A DNA stretch of 64,000 bases from Bariatricus massiliensis (GCF_900086725.1 NZ_LT574838.1:1375617-1439616), one strand, 5' to 3'; counted from the first letter of the stretch, positions 44,370 through 53,909 are shown. Made by a program: numbers and translations. The notes: generated by a model from the letters alone, not told the origin.

Positions 44370-45059
44370 ATGGGGTTTTTAAAAATCGATGACTTGTGTA
44401 AAATCTACGGCAAAGGGGAGAATCAAGTCACTGCCCTCGACCATGTTTCACTGACAATTGAAAAAGGAGAATTTACCGCAATTACAGGTTCCTCTGGTTC
44501 CGGCAAGTCTACCTTGCTTCATATCATCGCGGGGGTGGATGTCCCTACGAGTGGAAAGGTATTTTTGAACGGTCAAGATATCTATGCCGGGAGCAATGAA
44601 AAGCTGGCTATTTTCCGCAGACGGCAAGTCGGCCTGATCTACCAGTTCCACAATCTCATACCTACTCTAAATGTAGTCGAAAACATAACGCTGCCTATAT
44701 TGATGGACAAACGCAAGGTCAACAAGGAGCGTCTGAACGACCTGCTTGAACTTCTGGGACTGGAGGACCGCCGTACCCACCTTCCCAATCAGCTTTCCGG
44801 AGGCCAGCAGCAAAGAGTTTCCATCGGACGCGCCCTGATGAATGCACCGGCCGTCATGCTTGCCGATGAGCCTACGGGAAGTTTGGACAGCAAAAACGGC
44901 CATGAGATTATGAATCTGTTGAAATTGAGCCATGAAAGATACAACCAGACACTGGTTGTCGTCACCCACGATGAAAACATTGCCCTGCAGGCGGACCGCA
45001 TTATCTGCATAGCGGACGGGAAGGTGACGCGGGACGAAAGAAGGGGGGCGCAGTTATGA
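44370..45059 (+). CDS. ABC transporter ATPase, MacB/BceA type
   Basis: 229 aa with AAAGGAG upstream. Walker A GSSGSGKST near 38, the LSGGQQQRV signature near 137, Walker B VMLADEPTGSLDS near 158, and VTHD at the end. It couples ATP to the FtsX-type permease whose gene overlaps it by 4 bp. A 128-bp gap separates it from the kinase gene and contains TCAC repeats 11 bp apart near 44250 and a TATTAT at 44287, possibly the regulator's target promoter. Confidence 0.92.
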   Translation: MGFLKIDDLCKIYGKGENQVTALDHVSLTIEKGEFTAITGSSGSGKSTLLHIIAGVDVPTSGKVFLNGQDIYAGSNEKLAIFRRRQVGLIYQFHNLIPTLNVVENITLPILMDKRKVNKERLNDLLELLGLEDRRTHLPNQLSGGQQQRVSIGRALMNAPAVMLADEPTGSLDSKNGHEIMNLLKLSHERYNQTLVVVTHDENIALQADRIICIADGKVTRDERRGAQL

Positions 45060-47641
45060 ACATCTTTAACAAGGTGTCCCTTCAGACCATGAAGAAGAGC
45101 CGTACCCGAACGCTGGTAACGATTATCGGGGTCGTTCTATCCTCGGCCATGATTACTGCGATCGCCACCTGTGCCGTCTCTCTGCAAAATTATATGATAA
45201 ACGGTGCCATTCAAAAGTACGGGGACTGGCACGTGGCCTTTCTAGACGCGTCCCCTGACTTCGTACAAGAGCGGACTCAGGACAAAAAGGCCTCCCACAC
45301 CGCATCATTCGAGAATATTGGCTACGCAGCGCTCAACGGCGGTGAGAACCCCGACAAGCCTTATCTTTTTATAGCCGGTTTCAACGAAGATACCTTTGAC
45401 ACTCTGCCTGTAAATTTAGTTTCCGGAAGGCTGCCCGAAAACAGCGGGGAGGTTCTTGTCCCCTCCCACGTCGCCACGAACGGAGGCGTCAGCTTTTCTG
45501 TGGGCGACACCCTCGCCCTCGCCGTAGGAGACAGGACAGACGCCGGAAAAACTCTGGGGCAGCACGATTCTTATATCTCCGGAGCTGACTCCGGCACGGA
45601 CAAAGAAACGCTCACACCAAAAGTCATGAAAAATTATACCGTCGTCGGTATCTGTGACCGGCCTGCGTTTGAAGAATTTGCCGCCCCCGGCTACACATTG
45701 ATAACAAAAGCAGAGCCTGACAGCGGCGCCCAAAGCTTCAGCACATTCGTAACTTTGAAAAACCCGAGAAACGTACACTCCTACGCCAGCGTCACAGCGG
45801 GAAACCAAGCTTATATATTTAACGATGACGTGCTGCGCTTCATGGGGCTTTCATCGGATACTGTGTTCAATGCCCTTCTCTACTCCATTGGAGGGCTTTT
45901 GATTGCCTTGATTGTGATCGGCTCTATTTTCTTAATCTATAATTCGTTCAACATTTCGCTGAACGAGCGCACCCGCCAGTTCGGTATCCTTGCATCCGTG
46001 GGGGCTACCGCCAAACAGCTGCGCAACTCCGTCTTGTTCGAAGGCTTCTGCATCGGCTTGATTGGGATTCCCATCGGCATGCTTATTGGAATCCCCAGTA
46101 TTAAGCTTGTACTCGCCCTCGTAGAGAAGAATTTTATGAATATCCTTTACGACAATGTTCCCTTGACCTTGACAGTATCCGTCCCCGCTCTTTTGGGGGC
46201 AGCCATACTGAGCATGATTACGATTCTGGGCTCGGCCTACATCCCGGCCAGAAAAGCAGCCGCCACTCCCATTATGGAGTGTATACGCCAGACTAACGAA
46301 GTGAAAGTTCAAATGCGCACTGTAAAAACATCGAAGTTCGCCCAGCGCATTTACGGGCTGGAAGGCACCCTTGCCCTTAAAAATTTTAAGAGAAATAAAC
46401 GTCGTTACCGGAGCATCGTGTTGTCCCTTACTCTAAGCGTGGTCTTGTTTATCTCCGCAAACGCGTTTGGAGCACACTTAAAACAGGCAACCGAGCTCTC
46501 GGTGGTCAGCACGGACTTTGACATCTGTTTTACCACGCAGGATATGGATTCCCAGAAAATGTTCCGGTTATATGACCAGCTGCAGACAGCCGACGGAGTT
46601 TATGACAGCTCTTATCAGGCCATGATGACCTATTTATGCTCTGTGAATACAAGTGATTTTTCAAAAGACTATCTCCAGACATCGGGCTACGACGACGGAG
46701 AAACGCTGAGCCTGCCCATGGATATTCAGTTTATTGAAGACCGGGAATATCTAAAGTTTCTTGACACTTTAGGCCTGCCAAAAGAAGAATATACCGGTTC
46801 AACCGGAAAAGTAATTGCCGTGGCCAAGGCCAAAAAAGAGGATGATACAGATAACAGAAGGCATGTTCTGATTAATATGTTTGAAGACAGCACCAAGGAT
46901 TTTACAATCACCCCAAAAACCAGTGATGATACGGCGGCGGTACAATCCCAGAACGTTGACATAACGTTCGTGGACACGATTCCCCTCGATACCCTGCCCA
47001 AAAGTCCTTCCGAAAAGCGGCCCTACGTCTTTATGATAGTAGCCCCCTATCAGCTCATAGACCAGTTCAGGACTCCCGCTGCCCATACGGACATGGGCCT
47101 GACCTTTCTTTCCAAAAATCCCTCCAAATCGGTGGCTGAAATGGAAACTATCATTAAAAATGCGGGAATCACCTCTCAGTATACGCTTTACAATGTATAT
47201 GAGATATTCGAGCAGAACCGCAACATCACCTTTGTTGTAGACCTGTTCACCTATGTTTTTGTTATCATGATAACCCTGATTGCAATTGCCAATGTATTCA
47301 ACACCATCTCCACCAATATCCGGCTGCGCAGAAGAGAACTGGCCATGCTGCGCTCGATAGGGTTATCCGACCGGGCCTTTAATAAAATGATGCGGTTCGA
47401 ATGTGCGTTTTATGGTATAAGGACATTGCTGTTCGGGCTTCCCATCGCCGCACTTTTGTCATGGCTGATTTATAAAGGCATGTATCTGGGCGGCAGCAGT
47501 ATTGACTTCGAGTTCCCATGGAGCAGTGCTATCATCAGCGTAATCGGCGTATTCCTAGTCATATTTATCACCATGGTGTATGCCGTCAGCAAAGTAAAAA
47601 GAGAGAATATAATAGACGCTCTCCGGGATGATATGGCCTAA
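45056..47641 (+). CDS. FtsX-like ABC permease (MacB-type, duplicated)
   Basis: 861 aa. An N-terminal helix (about 18-38) and a large extracellular domain (about 40-270) precede an FtsX core with three helices. A second unit repeats this layout, with a helix near 460, an extracellular domain and three C-terminal helices from about 725. Such permeases do not move drugs across the membrane but act on lipoproteins or extract peptides. Together with the adjoining kinase it probably forms a peptide-sensing and protection module. Confidence 0.88.
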   Translation: MNIFNKVSLQTMKKSRTRTLVTIIGVVLSSAMITAIATCAVSLQNYMINGAIQKYGDWHVAFLDASPDFVQERTQDKKASHTASFENIGYAALNGGENPDKPYLFIAGFNEDTFDTLPVNLVSGRLPENSGEVLVPSHVATNGGVSFSVGDTLALAVGDRTDAGKTLGQHDSYISGADSGTDKETLTPKVMKNYTVVGICDRPAFEEFAAPGYTLITKAEPDSGAQSFSTFVTLKNPRNVHSYASVTAGNQAYIFNDDVLRFMGLSSDTVFNALLYSIGGLLIALIVIGSIFLIYNSFNISLNERTRQFGILASVGATAKQLRNSVLFEGFCIGLIGIPIGMLIGIPSIKLVLALVEKNFMNILYDNVPLTLTVSVPALLGAAILSMITILGSAYIPARKAAATPIMECIRQTNEVKVQMRTVKTSKFAQRIYGLEGTLALKNFKRNKRRYRSIVLSLTLSVVLFISANAFGAHLKQATELSVVSTDFDICFTTQDMDSQKMFRLYDQLQTADGVYDSSYQAMMTYLCSVNTSDFSKDYLQTSGYDDGETLSLPMDIQFIEDREYLKFLDTLGLPKEEYTGSTGKVIAVAKAKKEDDTDNRRHVLINMFEDSTKDFTITPKTSDDTAAVQSQNVDITFVDTIPLDTLPKSPSEKRPYVFMIVAPYQLIDQFRTPAAHTDMGLTFLSKNPSKSVAEMETIIKNAGITSQYTLYNVYEIFEQNRNITFVVDLFTYVFVIMITLIAIANVFNTISTNIRLRRRELAMLRSIGLSDRAFNKMMRFECAFYGIRTLLFGLPIAALLSWLIYKGMYLGGSSIDFEFPWSSAIISVIGVFLVIFITMVYAVSKVKRENIIDALRDDMA

Positions 47642-47681
47642 TGCGAACATATTGACATCTTATATCAGCTCATAGAGAAAG

Positions 47682-47723
47682 AAATTGTACTGGCCTCTGA
47701 ATTATAGGAGGCCAGTACAATTT
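47682..47723. terminator. Bidirectional terminator overlapping a coding end
   Basis: AAATTGTACTGGCCTC and GAGGCCAGTACAATTT form a 16-bp stem. The right arm is also the last six codons of the gene ending at 47702. Confidence 0.88.
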
Positions 47724-48157
47724 TTCATAACTTCTGAAATATCCTTTTCAATCAGCGGTCTCATACTGTCTTTATATTTCGTCAAATCAGCGGTCTCAAG
47801 AGCCTGCTTTATCCTCGGCGCCAGCTCCGGTTTTGCCTCGAGAATATAATTCAAATTTTGTATACACTGCCTCGCAGTGATAGGTTTCTCATCCACAACA
47901 TGCTCCAGATATTTATCCAGTGCACCGTCTATCTTCTTTTCCTCATCCCACTGCGCATTCGCAGCTATCAAAGAAATACCTCTACTTCTCACAAAAGAAT
48001 TGTGAGAATCTAACATCTCAAAAAACTTATCCATAAAATTATATATCTCATCCGAGTCCTGAGATAGTTCGGCCAAATACTTCATTGCACTGTAACCCGC
48101 ATTATTATCCTTCCCCGATAAAAGTGCGATTAATTTTTCAGGCGATTCAAAAATCAT
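47702..48157 (-). CDS. HEAT-repeat-like helical protein
   Basis: 151 aa with GGAGG before the ATG. Repeated helix pairs (AGYSAMKYLAELSQDS, SFVRSRGISLIAANAQWD, ITARQCIQNLNYILEAKPEL) look like HEAT repeats of the kind found in small SufBD-related or DNA-glycosylase-related proteins. Function unknown. The peptide deformylase gene lies just upstream on the same strand. Confidence 0.65.
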   Translation of the reverse strand: MIFESPEKLIALLSGKDNNAGYSAMKYLAELSQDSDEIYNFMDKFFEMLDSHNSFVRSRGISLIAANAQWDEEKKIDGALDKYLEHVVDEKPITARQCIQNLNYILEAKPELAPRIKQALETADLTKYKDSMRPLIEKDISEVMKNCTGLL

Positions 48158-48180
48158 GTTGTTATCCTCCTCAAAAAGTT

Positions 48181-48657
48181 CTATACCATAGAAAAACTCT
48201 TATTATCAATAGCCCTCATCGTTGCCAAAATACCATCTAAATGGTCATATTCATGCTGAATCAGCTCCGCCAAATCCCCTTCTAGTGAAAGTTCACAATC
48301 CTCCCACCGTTCATTTTTATACTGGATAATACAACGTCTATAACGCTCCACCTTCACCTTCAGCCCCGGGAACGACATACAGTCATCCAGTACTTCCATC
48401 TTATCATCATCCGGGAACAGGAGCACAGGGTTATAAAATACCACCGGCTTCTCAATATGCATATAGAGCATCCGTTTAAAAACACCTATCTGCGGGGCTG
48501 CGACCGCCCTGCCTGCATGATATTTTGCCCGGAAGTCCAAAAGTGTATCATGCAAATCTTTTACAACTGGCTCCAGAACAGCAAGTTCCTCCTCCTTAAC
48601 GGCTTCACTTTTCTCATACAATCTGTCGTCTCCCAGCAAAAGAATCTTCTTTACCAT
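48181..48657 (-). CDS. def: Peptide deformylase-like protein
   Basis: 158 aa. Motif 1 is GRAVAAPQIG (Gln56), motif 2 DDCMSFPG with metal ligand Cys93, and motif 3 QHEYDHLDG (His135, Glu136, His139). The second motif normally reads EGCLS, so this is a divergent type 2-like enzyme, perhaps a second copy rather than the housekeeping deformylase. It removes the formyl group from nascent proteins if active. Catalytic residues are intact. Confidence 0.85.
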   Translation of the reverse strand: MVKKILLLGDDRLYEKSEAVKEEELAVLEPVVKDLHDTLLDFRAKYHAGRAVAAPQIGVFKRMLYMHIEKPVVFYNPVLLFPDDDKMEVLDDCMSFPGLKVKVERYRRCIIQYKNERWEDCELSLEGDLAELIQHEYDHLDGILATMRAIDNKSFSMV

Positions 48658-48675
48658 CCTCTTATCCTTTCTGTT

Positions 48676-49551
48676 CTACATGTGAAATAAATCGATTTGT
48701 TCTACCTTCTGCTTTTCTTCAAATTCTTGGAGATAGGCAAAAATTTTGCCCGGATCGCAGACAATATTATGCTCCCGGCAGCAAGCGCGGAATACCTGCA
48801 TCAATTCCTTGTGGTTGGGGCTGTTCAGCTCATAGCTATATCCGTACGCCGTGTGATATTTTCCTTTCATCCCCGGAAAGTGGCGGTCCAGCTGGCTGTA
48901 AAAATACTCTCTGTTCCCTTCTCTCAATGTGACGCCCATTCCAAAGCACATAATGCCATAGACTTGTGCTTCCACACAGTAATCCAGAATCCCTTTGATG
49001 TTCTCCACCGTATCATTGATGAACGGTAAAATGGGCGACAGCCAGACTACGGTGGGTATGTTGTGCTCCCGCATGACCTTCAAGACTTCAAATCTTTCTT
49101 TTGTCGTTGAGACATTGGGCTCAAGGATTCTGCACAAATGCTCGTCGAAGGTCGTCATCGTCATCTGCACTACACACTTTGTCTTTTCATTGATCTTAAC
49201 AAGCAAATCCAAATCCCGAAGAATGCGGGCAGACTTTGTCAGGATAGTGACTCCGTATTCATATTTTTCTATAAGCTCCAGACATTTCCGCATATATCCC
49301 AAATCAAGTTCCAGCGGAATGTAAGGGTCTGTCATGGCCCCCGTCCCTATCATGCACCTCTTACGCCTGTGTTTAAGCGCGGTTTCCAAAAGTTCCGGCG
49401 CATTCTGCTTGACTTCTATATCCTCAAATTCATGGTTGATCTGATAGCATTTACTGCGGGAATCACAGTATATGCAGCCGTGTGAGCATCCCCGGTAAAG
49501 ATTCATCCCGTTGGACGCCGACAATATTCCCTTCGCGTTAACTTTATGCAT
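48676..49551 (-). CDS. Radical SAM protein, spore-photoproduct-lyase-like
   Basis: 291 aa from the ATG at 49551, with AGAGGA upstream. The radical SAM cluster motif is CSHGCIYC (Cys22, Cys26, Cys29), preceded by the GMNLYRG segment. Proteins of this group (Rv2578c-like) resemble spore photoproduct lyase, but their substrate is not known. Several further Cys at the C-terminus (RACCREHNIVC) might bind another cluster. The GNAT gene ends five bases upstream. Confidence 0.88.
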   Translation of the reverse strand: MHKVNAKGILSASNGMNLYRGCSHGCIYCDSRSKCYQINHEFEDIEVKQNAPELLETALKHRRKRCMIGTGAMTDPYIPLELDLGYMRKCLELIEKYEYGVTILTKSARILRDLDLLVKINEKTKCVVQMTMTTFDEHLCRILEPNVSTTKERFEVLKVMREHNIPTVVWLSPILPFINDTVENIKGILDYCVEAQVYGIMCFGMGVTLREGNREYFYSQLDRHFPGMKGKYHTAYGYSYELNSPNHKELMQVFRACCREHNIVCDPGKIFAYLQEFEEKQKVEQIDLFHM

Positions 49552-49555
49552 GTGT

Positions 49556-50326
49556 TTATCCTCTTCCCCGGCATCTGTAAGCCGGATATTCATAGTCAAA
49601 ATGATATCCCAGCTTCTCGGCCAGCTTTACCGAGCCCCAATTTTCAGCGTCCCAGCTTGGGTATAGGCCCCTGTCAAGACATTCTAAAATCAGTTTTGCC
49701 CCCGAGGCATAGGCTAACCCTCTTCTGCGGTACTCTTCCTTTGTGTCAATCTGAATCTCTATGCCCTCTCTGTAGCTTGTATAGGAAGACGCGCCCCCCA
49801 CAAGCTCTCCGTCTTTCACCACGGCAACGCCCAGCCCCATCCTGTCATAAGCTTTATACTCCTCATACTGGGACACCAAATCACGGCTCCACTTGTTCGA
49901 ACGGCAAACATGGTAAAGCTGCTCATCTATCCGTTTCAACACGAAACCTTCCGGCAGAGACTGCACCGCTCTCTCCAAACCTGCTCTGTCAAACACATGC
50001 GCCTCTTTTTTTATAGCGTAGCGGGTCACTCTCTCCGCCCTGCTCCCATATCTATCTTCAATCACTTGTCCCCACACTTCATTCTGAGGTATCATAATAA
50101 CAAACTCTCTGCCACAGGAATCTTCATAATACTCGAGCAACTTTCCGTCAGGCTTTCCGGCGCAAAAGCAAAAATCTCCGATTACCGCAATGACCGACCG
50201 CGGCTCGGGGATATCCTCCCCGTAGACAGCTCCCATCACCCCTTGCAGGCAGGACCAAATCATGGTCTCCTGCCAATCCCCGAACAATCCCTCTACTGTT
50301 TCTGTATTTCTAATTCTGACTATCAC
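49556..50326 (-). CDS. GNAT-family acetyltransferase
   Basis: 256 aa from a GTG at 50326, with AAGGAG upstream. The acetyl-CoA loop is near residues 194-210 (KEEYRRRGLAYASGAKLI), and the fold ends with WDAENWGSVKLAEKLGY, as in the two-domain GNAT_acetyltran group. The N-terminal ~130 residues form an additional domain. Substrate unknown. It is followed directly by the radical SAM gene. Confidence 0.82.
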   Translation of the reverse strand: MIVRIRNTETVEGLFGDWQETMIWSCLQGVMGAVYGEDIPEPRSVIAVIGDFCFCAGKPDGKLLEYYEDSCGREFVIMIPQNEVWGQVIEDRYGSRAERVTRYAIKKEAHVFDRAGLERAVQSLPEGFVLKRIDEQLYHVCRSNKWSRDLVSQYEEYKAYDRMGLGVAVVKDGELVGGASSYTSYREGIEIQIDTKEEYRRRGLAYASGAKLILECLDRGLYPSWDAENWGSVKLAEKLGYHFDYEYPAYRCRGRG

Positions 50327-50503
50327 ACGCTTTTCTCCTTATCCGGCCTCTCATGTATTCCCTTTTATTCATTGTCTTCACAAATTGTAACACTTTTGCG
50401 GGTATTATAAAATATTTACTGGACGAAATTCTTTATTTGGTGCAAAATAATAATGTTCCGGCTTAAGTATTTTACAAATCCAGAAAGAAATGAGGAATAA
50501 CAA

Positions 50504-50917
50504 ATGGAAAAGAATAAGAAAAAAATTATTATAGGCATCGTCATATTTATAGCTGCCGCTGTCATACTCGGCAGTATTTATTACTTCTTCAAGCCACAGC
50601 CACAAACAGGCTCCAAAAATGTAGAAATCGTAGTGGTGAACAGCGCTGGGGAGGAAAAGGCTTACCACCTCCGCACGGACGCCGAATATCTGGAGGGCGT
50701 GATGGAGGAGGCCAAGGCGGAAGGGCTGACTTATGAGGGCACGGAAGGTGAATTCGGCCTGATGCTGGATACCGTAAACGGAGAAAAAGCGGTATTTGAA
50801 GAAGACGGCTCCTATTGGAGTATCTCGGTAAATGGAGCCTACGCAAATTATGGGGTCTCAGAACAGCCGGTGGCCGACGGTGATTCCTTTGAACTGCGCT
50901 ATACCACCGGAGAATAG
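50504..50917 (+). CDS. DUF4430 (transcobalamin-like) anchored extracellular protein
   Basis: 137 aa. An N-terminal helix (about 8-28) anchors a domain with the DUF4430 pattern: YHLRTDAEYLEGVMEEA, then FGLMLDTVNG, GSYWSISVNG and a final VADGDSFELRY. Members are thought to bind ligands outside the cell, some in cobalamin uptake. The ECF-type S component gene follows after 16 bp, so the pair probably binds and imports a vitamin-like compound. Confidence 0.82.
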   Translation: MEKNKKKIIIGIVIFIAAAVILGSIYYFFKPQPQTGSKNVEIVVVNSAGEEKAYHLRTDAEYLEGVMEEAKAEGLTYEGTEGEFGLMLDTVNGEKAVFEEDGSYWSISVNGAYANYGVSEQPVADGDSFELRYTTGE

Positions 50918-50933
50918 AAAGGCAGCGTCACTC

Positions 50934-51431
50934 ATGAAAACCAAAGATATTGTCACCTGTTCATTCTTAGCGGCTATCCTATTAGTCGTGCAGATAATGC
51001 TGGGCTTCCTGCCGAATGTGGAGCTTGTCTCTCTGTTGATTATCATATACACGCTCACCCTAGGCCGAAAAACCCTTGCGGTCATTTACCTATTTGCGCT
51101 TTTTGAAGGTCTTTTGTATGGCTTCGGCATCTGGTGGGTCATGTATTTATATGTATGGACTATTCTCTACATGGTTGTCAGAATCCTGCGCAAAAACAAC
51201 CATAAACTAATCTGGGCGGTCACAAGCGGTATCTTTGGTCTTTCCTTCGGCGCGCTCTGCTCCCTGCCCTATGCGGCTGCCGGAGGACTGGGCGCGGGTA
51301 TCGCATGGTGGATCAGCGGCATCCCTTTTGACCTCCTGCATGGAATCAGTAACTTTTTGGTGGTGCTGCTTTTTTTCACCCCCATTCTCTCCATTGTCCA
51401 GCGTCTGATTCGGGGGGATACACAATCTTAA
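50934..51431 (+). CDS. ECF transporter S component
   Basis: 165 aa from the ATG at 50934. Six hydrophobic helices, with a conserved-looking region LPYAAAGGLGAGIAWWISGI near residue 110-130. S components bind a vitamin or metal and use shared EcfA/EcfT energising subunits encoded elsewhere, none of which are in this window. The DUF4430 neighbour suggests a cobalamin-like or related ligand (inference). No riboswitch is seen upstream. Confidence 0.82.
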   Translation: MKTKDIVTCSFLAAILLVVQIMLGFLPNVELVSLLIIIYTLTLGRKTLAVIYLFALFEGLLYGFGIWWVMYLYVWTILYMVVRILRKNNHKLIWAVTSGIFGLSFGALCSLPYAAAGGLGAGIAWWISGIPFDLLHGISNFLVVLLFFTPILSIVQRLIRGDTQS

Positions 51432-51453
51432 GCACAAGAAAGGAATCGATACT

Positions 51454-52356
51454 ATGACACTGCAGCAGTTAAGATACGTGGTGGCCGTCGCGGAAAAGGG
51501 AACTATCAGTGAAGCCGCCAAAGAGCTATTCATCTCCCAGCCGAGTCTTACAAACGCAATCAAAGACTTGGAGAAAGAAATGCAGATTACGATATTCAAC
51601 CGTACCAATAAAGGGGTGGTTATTTCCAGCGAGGGGGATGTATTTCTTGGATATGCCAGACAGGTTCTTGAACAAGCCGACTTGTTGGAAGAAAAATACC
51701 TGCATACAAAAGAGCCGAGCCCCCGCTTCGCTGTCTCCTGCCAGCATTACTCCTTCGCGGTAAACGCCTTTGTCGATGTAATCAGGGAATTCGGGGGAAA
51801 TAAATATGATTTTACACTGAGAGAAACACAAACCTATGAGATTATAGAGGATGTGAGCCGGCTGAAAAGTGAAATCGGTATTTTATATACCTCCTCCAGC
51901 AATCAAGAAATTATTATGAAACTCATCCGGCAAAACGGGCTGAAATTTGAAGAATTGTTTCTGGCGAAACCACATGTATTTATCAGCTCAAGACACCCCC
52001 TTGCCTTTGAGGCCTGTCTCACCATGGAGGATTTGGAAGAATACCCGTATCTCTCTTTCGAGCAGGGAGAATACAATTCCTTCTATTTTTCGGAGGAGAT
52101 TCTCAGCACACTGGACCGCCGCCGCAATATCAAGGTACGGGACCGGGCTACCCTATTTAATCTGGTAATCGGGCTCAACGGTTATACAGTCAGCTCCGGC
52201 GTTATCAGCCCGGAGCTAAACGGTGAGAACATCATAGCCAAGCCTCTTTTGGTGGATGAATATATGCGAATCGGAACGATAACCCAAAAAAACATGACGT
52301 TAAGCCGTTATGGTAAGGCTTATATGGAGGCGCTGCAAAAGCACTTGCATATTTAA
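51454..52356 (+). CDS. LysR-family transcriptional regulator
   Basis: 300 aa. The winged helix reads LQQLRYVVAVAEKGTISEAAK, then SQPSLTNAIKDLE. The effector domain starts at about residue 90. AAAGGA precedes the ATG. It lies between the ECF gene (22 bp upstream) and the MFS leader region. It could belong to either unit; no LysR box was identified. Confidence 0.9.
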   Translation: MTLQQLRYVVAVAEKGTISEAAKELFISQPSLTNAIKDLEKEMQITIFNRTNKGVVISSEGDVFLGYARQVLEQADLLEEKYLHTKEPSPRFAVSCQHYSFAVNAFVDVIREFGGNKYDFTLRETQTYEIIEDVSRLKSEIGILYTSSSNQEIIMKLIRQNGLKFEELFLAKPHVFISSRHPLAFEACLTMEDLEEYPYLSFEQGEYNSFYFSEEILSTLDRRRNIKVRDRATLFNLVIGLNGYTVSSGVISPELNGENIIAKPLLVDEYMRIGTITQKNMTLSRYGKAYMEALQKHLHI

Positions 52357-52418
52357 GCATTTACATTATACGGAAATATTGTTTAAACTAGAATCAACAT
52401 CGAGGAGGTGACTGAACG

Positions 52419-52454
52419 ATGCTCTGTATTGGAACAGCTCCATGCAAAGTCTAA
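52419..52454 (+). CDS. 11-residue leader peptide before the MFS exporter
   Basis: MLCIGTAPCKV, from an ATG with GAGGAGG and good spacing, ending at TAA 52452-52454. The last four codons lie in the 5' arm of the terminator-like stem at 52442-52514, so translation of the leader would decide whether the stem forms. It is too short for family assignment. Confidence 0.65.
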   Translation: MLCIGTAPCKV

Positions 52455-52514
52455 GGGACGATATTGCATGGAGGAATTCAGCTCTGAGCTGCTTCGTCCG
52501 AACAGACTTTGCAT
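52442..52514 (+). promoter_or_regulatory. Transcription attenuator before the MFS exporter
   Basis: Arms ATGCAAAGTCT (52442-52452) and AGACTTTGCAT (52504-52514) pair perfectly over 11 bp and are followed by a T-rich tract. Inside, GGACGA/TCGTCC and CAGCT/AGCTG form further pairs. A mutually exclusive pairing ATGCAA (52442-52447) with TTGCAT (52464-52469) uses the same 5' arm. A ribosome on the leader ORF would block the outer stem. Confidence 0.65.
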
Positions 52515-52556
52515 TTTGATATTTCACACAAAATATTAAAAAGGAGCAAAGTCAAT

Positions 52557-53858
52557 ATGAACAATTTAAAACAACTATTTCGGGGGTTACACACATTTAT
52601 TCTTCTTTGGGCGACACAAGGGCTCTCTACGCTTGGGAGCTCCATGACCAGCTATGCTTTGATTATATGGGCGTATGAGCAGAAGGGCTCCGCCCTTACT
52701 ACCGCTTTGTTGAGCGTTTCATCCTATGCCCCCTATGTACTGTTGAGTATATTTGCAGGAGCACTGAGCGACCGCTGGGATAAGAAGCGTACCATGCTCG
52801 TCTGCGACACTCTCGCCGCCCTCAGTACTGTCACTGTCCTTGTACTTCTCCTAAGCGGGAAACTGCAAGTGCGGCATCTTTACCTCATCAACGCCTTCAA
52901 CGGATTGATGAATACGGTACAGCAGCCTGCCTCCGACGTGGCAGTCACCTTGCTGACTCCTAAAGAGCAGTACCAGCGCACCGCAGGGATGCGTGCTTTT
53001 TCTAATTCTCTTGTGACGCTGCTGACTCCGGTCATCGCCACCACAGTCCTGTCCTTTTGGGGACTGAGCGCTGTTATTATATTTGATTTGGCGACTTTCA
53101 CCGCAGCCTTTATAACGCTGGCTTTTTTTATCCATATTCCCGATTGCGTCCAAAACCGCCAGTCGCGCCAACTCTCTGTCTGGAAGTCTGCACGGGAAGG
53201 GCTGGCTTATCTGCGAAACAGCCGGGGAATTTTTAACTTGATACTTTTTATGGCCGCGATCAACCTGACCGCTTCCATGTACGAAGCCGCGCTCCCCGCT
53301 CTTTTGCTTTCCCGCAGCGGAGGCGGAGAATCCATACTAGGATTAGTTACCGCCTGCACCGGGATTGCAAACATTCTCGGAAGCATCATCGTTTCCTTTA
53401 TTCCTGCTCCTAAAAGCAGAGTGCGGGTCATTTTCAATGCCCTTCTCTTTTCCATGAGTACGGAAAACTTTCTTCTGGCCTTGGGGCGCACCCCCATAGT
53501 CTGGTGTACGGGAGCCATACTTGGCTGGATCACGCTCCCGCTGATGAACACAAACATGGACGCCTTGTTCCGGCTCCGTATCCCCGTGGAAATGCAGGGC
53601 CGTGTTTATTCCATGCGCAATACCTTTCAGTTCTTTACGATACCGCTAGGTTATCTCATGGGAGGTTTCCTGATAGACTATGTGATGGAGCCCTTTATGC
53701 AGTCCCGGCCGGAGCGCAGCTTACTGGTCACGCTGTTCGGGACAGGCAAAGGTTCCGGGGCCGCCGCCCTTTACTTTTTGCTGGGAGTTGCGGGGGCTCT
53801 TACGTGTATCTTCTTCCGAAAAAATAAACATATATGGGATTTAGAGAAAGATTCCTAA
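52557..53858 (+). CDS. MFS drug exporter (MefA-like) behind an attenuator
   Basis: 433 aa from the ATG at 52557, with AAAGGAG upstream. Twelve helices; the loop between helices 2 and 3 is AGALSDRWDKKRTM, the major facilitator signature. The N-terminus FILLWATQGLSTLGSSMTSY resembles Mef-type macrolide exporters. The leader peptide and attenuator upstream suggest induction by a ribosome-targeting compound. The actual drug is unproven. Confidence 0.87.
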   Translation: MNNLKQLFRGLHTFILLWATQGLSTLGSSMTSYALIIWAYEQKGSALTTALLSVSSYAPYVLLSIFAGALSDRWDKKRTMLVCDTLAALSTVTVLVLLLSGKLQVRHLYLINAFNGLMNTVQQPASDVAVTLLTPKEQYQRTAGMRAFSNSLVTLLTPVIATTVLSFWGLSAVIIFDLATFTAAFITLAFFIHIPDCVQNRQSRQLSVWKSAREGLAYLRNSRGIFNLILFMAAINLTASMYEAALPALLLSRSGGGESILGLVTACTGIANILGSIIVSFIPAPKSRVRVIFNALLFSMSTENFLLALGRTPIVWCTGAILGWITLPLMNTNMDALFRLRIPVEMQGRVYSMRNTFQFFTIPLGYLMGGFLIDYVMEPFMQSRPERSLLVTLFGTGKGSGAAALYFLLGVAGALTCIFFRKNKHIWDLEKDS

Positions 53859-53860
53859 AC

Positions 53861-53909
53861 AGAAAGGACAACGCGGCAGGATAATATTCCTCATGGCGTT
53901 GTCCTTTCT
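53861..53909. terminator. Terminator after the MFS exporter
   Basis: AGAAAGGACAACGC and GCGTTGTCCTTTCT form a 14-bp stem followed by T-rich sequence; it also serves the convergent glycosylase gene. Confidence 0.85.
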
